DNA of 64,000 bases, from positions 124,001 through 188,000 of the forward strand of contig NZ_SOEE01000007.1 of assembly GCF_004366035.1 (NCBI RefSeq), in the 5' to 3' direction. The notes beneath the pieces are model-generated. The model had not been told where the DNA came from and made no database searches. It saw only the letters and a program-made list of their open reading frames with translations. Numbering within the stretch: the stretch's first letter is position 1; each line of letters opens with the position of its first letter. The DNA is from Cytobacillus oceanisediminis. GTDB lineage: Bacteria; Bacillota; Bacilli; Bacillales; Cytobacillaceae. The position numbers were made by a program, and so were the translations under genes. Positions 58,251 to 64,000 of this stretch are shown piece after piece.

Positions 58251-58855
58251 TCGTTATTCATCCCTTTCATATTCTCTGGCAAATGCGAGATAAAGGCATG
58301 GACTCCATTGTGAATTTCCTTTTTTATAAGCTCAATAATCTCTGCGTTATCATTTTCCTGCCCGGATCGATTTGAAGCCTGCTGTTTAATATAGAAATCA
58401 ATCCTGTTAGGCAGCTGCTTTTTGATATCTTCTTTGATAAACGCAATATAGGAATCATCCACACTGACATTTAACTTCTTCTGAACAGAAGAAGTAATTT
58501 CAGGAAGTTCCCGTTCTAAATATTGATAGATGGCATCTTCAATTTCCATCGTTCTCTTCATTTGGTTCTTAGGCGAAATAGGTGCATTGATGTTTTTGTT
58601 ATCTACGGCAAAATCTTCAATATTTTGCAGCTCAGAAGGATTTAAGCCAATATTTAAAGTGCCTTCAAGAGACTCAACCTTAAGCTGGTCGAATTTATAT
58701 TCAATCCGATCAACCTGCATCGGAGGACGGCTTTTCAGAACTTCATTCTCTTCCTGAAGTTTTCTGACCGCTGCTTCCAGGCTGCGTATTCGTTTTTCCT
58801 GTGCCTCCACAAAAGCATGCAATTGCTGAAGATAGGTATTTAATTGCTGGTTCAA
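58247..58855 (-). CDS. gerPC: Spore germination protein GerPC
   Basis: A 202-residue protein with an N-terminal coiled coil (QQLNTYLQQLHAFVEAQEKRIRSLEAAVRKLQEENEVLKS) and a mixed C-terminal domain, matching GerPC. TTG at 58855 is preferred as the start because AGCGAGGTGG lies 5 bases upstream; the GTGs at 58864 and 58861 overlap that site. Stop overlaps gerPD by 4 bases. It acts in the spore coat with the other GerP proteins. Confidence 0.92.
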   Translation of the reverse strand: MNQQLNTYLQQLHAFVEAQEKRIRSLEAAVRKLQEENEVLKSRPPMQVDRIEYKFDQLKVESLEGTLNIGLNPSELQNIEDFAVDNKNINAPISPKNQMKRTMEIEDAIYQYLERELPEITSSVQKKLNVSVDDSYIAFIKEDIKKQLPNRIDFYIKQQASNRSGQENDNAEIIELIKKEIHNGVHAFISHLPENMKGMNNE

Positions 58856-58885
58856 GCGCACCACCTCGCTTTATTAAAAATGAAC

Positions 58886-59125
58886 TTATCGTTTCTGCTC
58901 CCTGGTCAGGGGTACAGATGGCCCCAGGAAAACACTCCCCCCTGCTGGCCCCGCCGGCGTTGGCAATTCCGCTTCAGGTGCAGGCTCAGTAAAGCCGCCA
59001 GTGTTATATAAATAAGAGGCCGGCTTTATAATGCCTGCACTTCCAATCTGCATGACGGAAGAGTTTGTAATCCCGCCGATCTTTATTAAATTAATATGAA
59101 TGGATTGCTGTATATAAAAATTCAT
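58886..59125 (-). CDS. gerPB: Spore germination protein GerPB
   Basis: A 79-residue protein, MNFYIQQSIHINLIKIGGITNSSVMQIGSAGIIKPASYLYNTGGFTEPAPEA..., matching GerPB, with a proline- and glycine-rich tail. The frame extends 30 codons upstream over gerPA, but GGGTGATC before ATG 59125 sets the start, 13 bases after gerPA. It belongs to the gerP coat operon. Confidence 0.93.
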   Translation of the reverse strand: MNFYIQQSIHINLIKIGGITNSSVMQIGSAGIIKPASYLYNTGGFTEPAPEAELPTPAGPAGGSVFLGPSVPLTREQKR

Positions 59126-59138
59126 ATGATCACCCGTT

Positions 59139-59360
59139 TTAAGCATTGAAATAATTGCCCTGATCCACGCCATCACAATCATAAGTGTTTGTTGTGCTCC
59201 GGTGATTGTAAACATTCAGGCCATCCCCAGTGTTAAACGATCCAGCGCCTGAAAAGGTCTTAGCGTTAGAAACAGGCATGATTTTATAAACATCCCCAAT
59301 ATTGAAGACAGAACTGCTTCCGATTGATATGACCTGTGCGACTCCGACAATAGCTGGCAT
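59139..59360 (-). CDS. gerPA: Spore germination protein GerPA
   Basis: A 73-residue protein, MPAIVGVAQVISIGSSSVFNIGDVYKIMPVSNAKTFSGAGSFNTGDG..., a clear GerPA and paralogue of GerPF. It is the first gene of the minus-strand operon gerPA-gerPB-gerPC-gerPD-gerPE-gerPF. AAAGGGTG precedes the ATG. A sigma-K-type promoter is visible at 59392-59419, in line with late mother-cell expression. Confidence 0.96.
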   Translation of the reverse strand: MPAIVGVAQVISIGSSSVFNIGDVYKIMPVSNAKTFSGAGSFNTGDGLNVYNHRSTTNTYDCDGVDQGNYFNA

Positions 59361-59391
59361 ACATAAACACCCTTTAAAATGATTTCTTGTA

Positions 59392-59419
59392 TATCGTATG
59401 TGCCTAATAGCTGATTGTG
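59392..59419 (-). promoter_or_regulatory. Sigma-K-like promoter of gerP
   Basis: On the minus strand CAC, 16 bases, CATACGATA, fitting the sigma-K pattern (AC about 17 bases before CATAnnnTA). It lies about 30 bases before gerPA, and the B. subtilis gerP operon is known to be sigma-K dependent. Confidence 0.65.
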
Positions 59420-59567
59420 ATTAATTAGCCCAAATATCTGAATTACACTTTAATAAGAATGTCTGCAAATGTTATATAACAGACAAAATACAGGTGAAAC
59501 TGTCATAATTTTTATGATAATATAAAAAATATAGAATTAACTAAATTTTCAGTGAGGTGGCCATAAG

Positions 59568-61160
59568 ATGAATGTTCCATTAATAGTAACGCAGTTTTTA
59601 GATCGTGCTGTGTCTCTTTACGGTTCTAAAAAAGCCATTTTTGCAGATGATCGAGTTTTTACATATGAGGAATTGAACACGAGAGTTAATCAGCTCTCCC
59701 ATGGATTAAAAGCTTCAGGGATTGAAAAAGGGGACAGGGTAGCTTATCTTGCACCAAATTCCGTCGAAATGCTGGAGGGGTTTTATGGTATTTTTCAGCT
59801 GGGTGGAATCATGGTCCCTTTAAATATACGGCTTAAGCCGGAAGATTATCTGTTTATATTAAACCACAGTGAATCCAAAATTCTATTTGTCGACCAGGAC
59901 CTTTACCATCTTATACTTCCTGTGAAGGATCAGCTTAAGACGGTTGAAAAGATCATCGTTCATTATAAAGAGGAAAAAACAATAGAAACCGATTATGATT
60001 CATGGCTCAGCAGCCAGGACAGCAGTCCATATCAGAGGGAAGTCCTCGATGAAAATGATGTGTGCAGCCTTCTATATACCAGCGGTACAACAGGCAATCC
60101 AAAAGGTGTCATGCTGACCCATCGCAACAATTACCTGCATGCATTGTCAACTATGCATCATTTGAGGGTAAGCGATCAGGATGTATTGCTTCATGTCCTT
60201 CCGATGTTCCATGTGAATGGATGGGGCTCTCCTTTTTATTACACGGCAAATGGCGCTTCTCAGGTGTGTATAAGAAAAGCGACTCCGGAAAAGATTTTTG
60301 ATGAACTGCAAAAACATAAAGTATCCGTCATGCATATGGCTCCTACAGTCCTGAATTCGCTGATGCAGCATTATGAACAATTTGTTCCGGCTGTTGAACA
60401 AGATGTCAGAGTTGTTATAGCTGGCTCCGCCCCGCCGCCAGCTTTTGTAACAAGAGTAGAAAAGGAGCTTGGGTGGGAGTTCATACAGGTATATGGAATG
60501 ACTGAATCATCTCCATTAAGCACTGTTTCGACGATTCGGTCTCATCTTAAAGAACTGCCCCTTGCTCAGCAGTATCGGATGAAAGCAAAGGCAGGCCACC
60601 AGATGATAGGCTGTGAAGTCAGGGTAATTAATGAACAGGGGGAAGAAGTAGTCCATAATGGCATGGAAATCGGTGAAGTCGTTGTCCGCAGCAACGGAGT
60701 GATGAAGGGCTATTGGAAAAATGAAGAGGCAACAATGGAAGCTATTCGAGGCGGATGGCTTCATACCGGTGATATGGCGAATGTAGATGAATACGGCAAT
60801 ATCGATATCGTAGACCGTAAAAAGGATATCATAATCAGCGGCGGTGAAAACATATCATCAATCGAAATTGAAGGGGCTTTATACGAGCATCCTGCCATAC
60901 TGGAAGCAGCCGTTATAGCTGTACCTCATGAAAAGTGGGGGGAAACGCCACACGCGTTCGTCGTTCTGCGAAATGGGAAAACACTGACTGAAGAGGAAAT
61001 TATCAGTTTTACCAGGCAGAAACTTGCCCACTTTAAAGCTGTAACAGGAGTGACTTTTGTAGAAGAGTTGCCGAAAACAGCTTCGGGGAAAATTCAAAAA
61101 ATCCATCTTCGGAATGATTACTGGGAGTTGAAAGGGAAAACAGGCCGTTTTGTTAATTAA
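59568..61160 (+). CDS. Acyl-CoA synthetase (AMP-forming)
   Basis: A 530-residue adenylate-forming ligase: P-loop [81 protein letters not shown] hinge, and the catalytic lysine in PKTASGKIQK. It resembles medium-chain or aromatic acyl-CoA synthetases more than LcfB. It stands alone, and no FadR box is seen upstream. GAGGTGGCC precedes the ATG. The exact substrate is unknown. Confidence 0.9.
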   Translation: MNVPLIVTQFLDRAVSLYGSKKAIFADDRVFTYEELNTRVNQLSHGLKASGIEKGDRVAYLAPNSVEMLEGFYGIFQLGGIMVPLNIRLKPEDYLFILNHSESKILFVDQDLYHLILPVKDQLKTVEKIIVHYKEEKTIETDYDSWLSSQDSSPYQREVLDENDVCSLLYTSGTTGNPKGVMLTHRNNYLHALSTMHHLRVSDQDVLLHVLPMFHVNGWGSPFYYTANGASQVCIRKATPEKIFDELQKHKVSVMHMAPTVLNSLMQHYEQFVPAVEQDVRVVIAGSAPPPAFVTRVEKELGWEFIQVYGMTESSPLSTVSTIRSHLKELPLAQQYRMKAKAGHQMIGCEVRVINEQGEEVVHNGMEIGEVVVRSNGVMKGYWKNEEATMEAIRGGWLHTGDMANVDEYGNIDIVDRKKDIIISGGENISSIEIEGALYEHPAILEAAVIAVPHEKWGETPHAFVVLRNGKTLTEEEIISFTRQKLAHFKAVTGVTFVEELPKTASGKIQKIHLRNDYWELKGKTGRFVN

Positions 61161-61169
61161 CTGAAAGCC

Positions 61170-61201
61170 GGGACTTCAGCATTTGCTGGGTCCTTTTTTA
61201 C
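61170..61201 (+). terminator. Terminator after the acyl-CoA synthetase gene
   Basis: GGACTTCAGC and GCTGGGTCC pair around ATTT, followed by TTTTTT. Confidence 0.85.
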
Positions 61202-61226
61202 AAAAAGAAAGTTGGAATGCTGATAT

Positions 61227-61296
61227 CTGTCTAGCATAAGCAGCCTGCCCCCTTAGTCAGCGTTCCTTCGTGAGCAATGCGCTTCCGCATTTCTTT
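61227..61296 (-). repeat. Interspersed structured repeat, short copy (R4)
   Basis: Plus strand begins CTGTCTAGCATAAGC and ends GCGCTTCCGCATTTC. The reverse complement, AATGCGGAAGCGCATTGC followed by AAGGAACGCTGACTAA, matches the left end of the long copy R1 at 4049-4095. It lies between a terminator and the DUF418 gene. Confidence 0.6.
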
Positions 61297-61365
61297 TCTG
61301 GACAATTAGAAACCTGCTCTCTATCATTAAGGTTAGATTTTCTTTCAAAAAGAAGGAGGCGTTTT

Positions 61366-62553
61366 ATGGACAGGCAAGTCAGTCCGGTCCTGGAGAAGGA
61401 TCGGATCATTTCGCTTGATATTATGAGGGGATTTGCCATCCTCGGGATTTTTCTAGTTAATATGCTTTCTTTCCATTCGCCATATCTATATATTGATCCT
61501 TTAGAATGGTGGGACAGTCCGGCAGATAAAGCCGCCTATGCCTTTATTGATATCTTTGTGCAGGCCAGCTTTTACCCATTGTTTTCCATGCTGTTCGGTT
61601 ATGGATTAGTCATTCTTAGGGAGAGTGCACTGGCGAAAGGCCTTGGATTTGGAGGAATGGCTGCAAGGAGATTTTCCCTTCTGCTGCTGATAGGCATCAT
61701 TCACGCTTTTCTCATATGGCATGGGGATATTCTAATTAATTATGCAATCTTTGGCTTTATGTTTTTACTGTTTGTAAAAATGTCCGGAAGAAATATGCTT
61801 TTAACCGGAATATTGCTTTACATCATTCCCAATCTGATATTTGCCCTTTTGTTATTTGCTACAGTTCTGTTTGTTCCTGCTGATGAGCTATCAATCTATG
61901 ATCCTGCAGCTGCATTAGCTTCTTTACAGGCCTATCAAAATGGAAGCTTTACTGAGGTTACCGCACAGCGGGCAGAGGACTGGTCAGGAGTTAATAATCT
62001 TGCTTCACTGCCTATCATGATTGCCTCTATCTTTCCTTTATTTTTAATAGGGGGAGGAGCTGCCAAGCTGAAATGGCTGGAAGAACCGGAAAAAAACAGG
62101 GCATTCTTCACGAAAATTATGCTGGTCTCTTTGGCTGCAGGGGTATTGTTCAAATTGCTGCCTTACTTGTTGGAAAGCAATCTGGGACTGGATTACGTGC
62201 AGGATATATTTGGAGGTCCGCTGCTTGCTATTGCTTATGGTTTAGGAATAGCAGTAATGATAAAAAATGGCCAGGGACCTGGATTCCTGCTGCCGCTCTC
62301 ATATGTTGGGAAACTTTCGCTCTCAAATTATCTTTTCCAGTCCATTATCTCGACTTTTATATTTTATAGTTATGGATTAGGTTTCTATGGAAAGGTATCT
62401 GCTTTTTGGGGGACTCTTCTGGTTATTTTCATTTTCGCTTTTCAGGTTATAATCAGCCGCTTCTGGACTGCCCGCTATTATTATGGACCGGTTGAATGGC
62501 TCTGGAGGAGCTTCACCTATTTCAAAATCCCTAATTGGAAGAGAAAGGGTTAA
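61366..62553 (+). CDS. DUF418 family membrane protein
   Basis: A 395-residue protein with about ten membrane helices. It begins with RIISLDIMRGFAILGIFLVNMLSFHSP and has RFSLLLLIGIIHAFLIWHGDIL and, near the end, GKLSLSNYLFQSIISTFIFY, all marks of the DUF418/YeiB group of acyltransferase-3-like membrane proteins. Such proteins are thought to act in envelope functions, without defined substrates. GAAGGAGGCG precedes ATG 61366; the frame extends 32 codons upstream into the repeat. It is a single gene. Confidence 0.85.
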   Translation: MDRQVSPVLEKDRIISLDIMRGFAILGIFLVNMLSFHSPYLYIDPLEWWDSPADKAAYAFIDIFVQASFYPLFSMLFGYGLVILRESALAKGLGFGGMAARRFSLLLLIGIIHAFLIWHGDILINYAIFGFMFLLFVKMSGRNMLLTGILLYIIPNLIFALLLFATVLFVPADELSIYDPAAALASLQAYQNGSFTEVTAQRAEDWSGVNNLASLPIMIASIFPLFLIGGGAAKLKWLEEPEKNRAFFTKIMLVSLAAGVLFKLLPYLLESNLGLDYVQDIFGGPLLAIAYGLGIAVMIKNGQGPGFLLPLSYVGKLSLSNYLFQSIISTFIFYSYGLGFYGKVSAFWGTLLVIFIFAFQVIISRFWTARYYYGPVEWLWRSFTYFKIPNWKRKG

Positions 62554-62637
62554 TATTTGGATTCATTTATAAATAGTCCAAAAATTTGAAAATTTATATT
62601 ATACTAAAAAAGTGAATAATAAAATGAGGTGATGGGA

Positions 62638-63546
62638 ATGAAGTTTGTTACTTTTAAGGATAGCAGCGGAAGTGTGGCAGGTTTATTGGACGACACCGGC
62701 ACAAAGGTTGTTCCGCTAAATGCAGCTTTAGAAAAAATGGAAGGCAAAAGTGATTTGCCAGCGACTTTGAAGGAATGTATTGCCTTAGGAGATAAGTTCA
62801 TTGAGAAGGTACATAGTTTAAAAGACTGGCTAAGCAGCAATCCTGGCAGGGAAGAACTCTTTCGGCCGCTCGCTTCTGTCGCATTGGAAGCCCCGATTCC
62901 CCGTCCCGATAAGAATATCTTTTGTGTAGGCAAGAATTATGCCGAGCATGCAATTGAGATGGGAAGCAAAGAAGACATTCCTGAGCACATAATGGTCTTT
63001 ACAAAATCTCCAACAACGGTAATTGGCCATAATGAAACGGTATTAAATCATCATAATGTTACAGCAGAGCTGGATTATGAAGGAGAGCTTGCCGTTGTAA
63101 TCGGAAAAAAAGGACGGGCTATCCCAAAAGAAGAAGCATTCGAACACATCTTTGGCTATACGATTATTAATGATGTGACAGCAAGGGATCTGCAGGCACG
63201 CCATAAGCAATTTTTTATCGGTAAAAGCCTGGATGCCACATGCCCGATGGGTCCTTGGATCGTCCATTCAACTGCTGTTGAAAACCCGAATCAGCTTGAT
63301 ATTCAAACAAAGGTAAACGGAGAATTGAGACAAAGTTCAAATACTGAAAACTTTATCTTTCCAATCGAAGAAATCATCTCGGTCCTGTCAAAAGGCATGA
63401 CCCTTGAACCAGGAGATATTATTGCTACTGGAACTCCTGCAGGTGTAGGCAAAGGCTTTAAGCCTCCACGCTTTCTTCACCCGGGAGATAAAGTGGAAAT
63501 TACAATTGAAAAAATAGGAACTCTAACAAATTTTATAGAAAAATAA
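62638..63546 (+). CDS. yisK: FAH-family protein YisK
   Basis: A 302-residue protein of the fumarylacetoacetase family: NIFCVGKNYAEHAIEMG, the metal ligands in AELDYEGELAVVIGKKGRAI, GYTIINDVTARDLQ, GKSLDATCPMGPWIV and GDIIATGTPAGVG. The length equals B. subtilis YisK, an oxaloacetate decarboxylase-type enzyme linked to the Mbl cytoskeleton. Three in-frame starts lie close together; GAGGTGATGG is best placed for ATG 62638. yisL follows, as in B. subtilis. Confidence 0.93.
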   Translation: MKFVTFKDSSGSVAGLLDDTGTKVVPLNAALEKMEGKSDLPATLKECIALGDKFIEKVHSLKDWLSSNPGREELFRPLASVALEAPIPRPDKNIFCVGKNYAEHAIEMGSKEDIPEHIMVFTKSPTTVIGHNETVLNHHNVTAELDYEGELAVVIGKKGRAIPKEEAFEHIFGYTIINDVTARDLQARHKQFFIGKSLDATCPMGPWIVHSTAVENPNQLDIQTKVNGELRQSSNTENFIFPIEEIISVLSKGMTLEPGDIIATGTPAGVGKGFKPPRFLHPGDKVEITIEKIGTLTNFIEK

Positions 63547-63548
63547 AA

Positions 63549-63586
63549 AGGTGGCCTGTGTACAAAATCACAGGCCATTACGTATT
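63549..63586 (+). terminator. Probable terminator after yisK
   Basis: TGGCCTGTG and CACAGGCCA pair around an 8-base loop. The following T tract is interrupted (TTACGTATTAATTT). Confidence 0.6.
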
Positions 63587-63701
63587 AATTTATATCTTAA
63601 GAGTGTCAATGAGAAATATCACATATTGCCTTAAATAGTTCACAAAGTTGTCCTTAAATGATCTTTGCAGCACCATAATTTTAGGTTTTTCTATGCCAAT
63701 A

Positions 63702-63710
63702 TGGTATGAT
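63702..63710 (+). promoter_or_regulatory. Extended -10 promoter for yisL
   Basis: TGG-TATGAT forms an extended -10 about 32 bases before the yisL start codon. The -35 region (TTAGGT) is weak. Confidence 0.45.
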
Positions 63711-63741
63711 GGTATCGAATTTTACAATAGGAGGCACTGGA

Positions 63742-64000
63742 ATGATACATGCCCATATAACAACTTGGTTTTTGGCACTAGTTTTATTTATTATTGCGCT
63801 TATGATGCATAAAAGCGGCAAGCAAAAAGGTTTAAAAGTCGTTCACATGATCTTGAGACTGTTCTATTTGCTGATTATTGGAACTGGGGTTTGGATTTTA
63901 AGCAGCCTTAACAGCATCGACCTTCTTTATGTGCTGAAGTCCCTGGTAGGCATTTGGGTAATAGCTATGTTTGAAATGATTATTATCCGCACTGTTAAAG
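63742..64000 (+). CDS. yisL: YisL family membrane protein, 3' truncated
   Basis: The window ends within this gene; 86 residues are visible: MIHAHITTWFLALVLFIIALMMHKSGKQKGLKVVHMILRLFYLLIIGTGVWIL..., then KSLVGIWVIAMFEMIIIRTVK. The four-helix layout and HMILRLFYLLIIxTG motif match the YisL/UPF0344 family. AGGAGG lies 7 bases before the ATG. At most a few dozen residues are missing, judging from the family length of about 118. Function unknown. Confidence 0.9.
   Translation, partial: MIHAHITTWFLALVLFIIALMMHKSGKQKGLKVVHMILRLFYLLIIGTGVWILSSLNSIDLLYVLKSLVGIWVIAMFEMIIIRTVK

Overview
The window reads as a chromosome segment of a low-GC, endospore-forming, Gram-positive member of the Bacillaceae. The gene content and order match the yhaM-yisL region of Bacillus subtilis (matched from memory of that genome) but with many losses and insertions, as would be expected of a related genus such as Cytobacillus or Mesobacillus. 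Markers are the complete gerPABCDEF spore-coat operon, prsA, scoC/hpr, ecsABC, hemEHY, comK, addBA and several sporulation microproteins. No rRNA, tRNA, CRISPR array, prophage or complete insertion sequence was seen.

Layout. 1-1024: a truncated lrgA/cidA-like gene and its lrgB partner. 1.2-9.5 kb: yhaM, yhaL, prsA, two YjcZ-type microproteins, a 59-residue membrane protein, a DUF3267 gene, hpr, yhaH, trpP, serC and hit. A 650-base spacer (9539-10187) holds a degenerate tandem repeat and a terminator that faces an unannotated minus-strand transcript. 10.2-12.9 kb: the ecsABC operon. 13.1-19.4 kb: an M20 hydrolase, a PAP2 phosphatase, a YhfA-like permease and a liaFSR-type envelope-stress system. 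19.4-26.7 kb: hmoB, hemEHY, and the yhgD regulator with its yhgE membrane target. 26.7-38.6 kb: yhfH, yhfI, lplJ, lcfB, an enoyl-CoA hydratase, a three-gene ABC importer, a regulator divergent from azlCD, yhfN and an S51 peptidase. 38.6-45.5 kb: an IDEAL-domain gene, comK, yhjD, an S9 peptidase, an LCP enzyme, yhjE and a type I signal peptidase. 45.7-49.5 kb: an SDR reductase plus thiolase pair, a GNAT acetyltransferase and an MFS transporter. 49.6-57.4 kb: addB, addA and yisB. 57.4-59.4 kb: gerP on the minus strand. 59.6-64 kb: an acyl-CoA synthetase, a DUF418 membrane protein, yisK and the start of yisL.

Regulation can be read at several points. The trpP leader carries a run of (G/U)AG triplets over the ribosome-binding site, as expected for TRAP control. 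lcfB has a consensus promoter followed by a perfect FadR operator. yhgD and yhgE are each preceded by the same 27-bp palindrome, presumably the YhgD operator. gerP has a sigma-K-like promoter. Most transcription units end in clear intrinsic terminators, many shared by convergent genes.

No wholly new multi-gene system was found. The least explained elements are the 9.7-10.05 kb repeat array, a family of structured interspersed repeats (five copies or remnants, at about 4.0, 32.7, 42.4, 45.1 and 61.2 kb), and a few small genes without recognised function. All family assignments rest on reading the translations. No database search was run.
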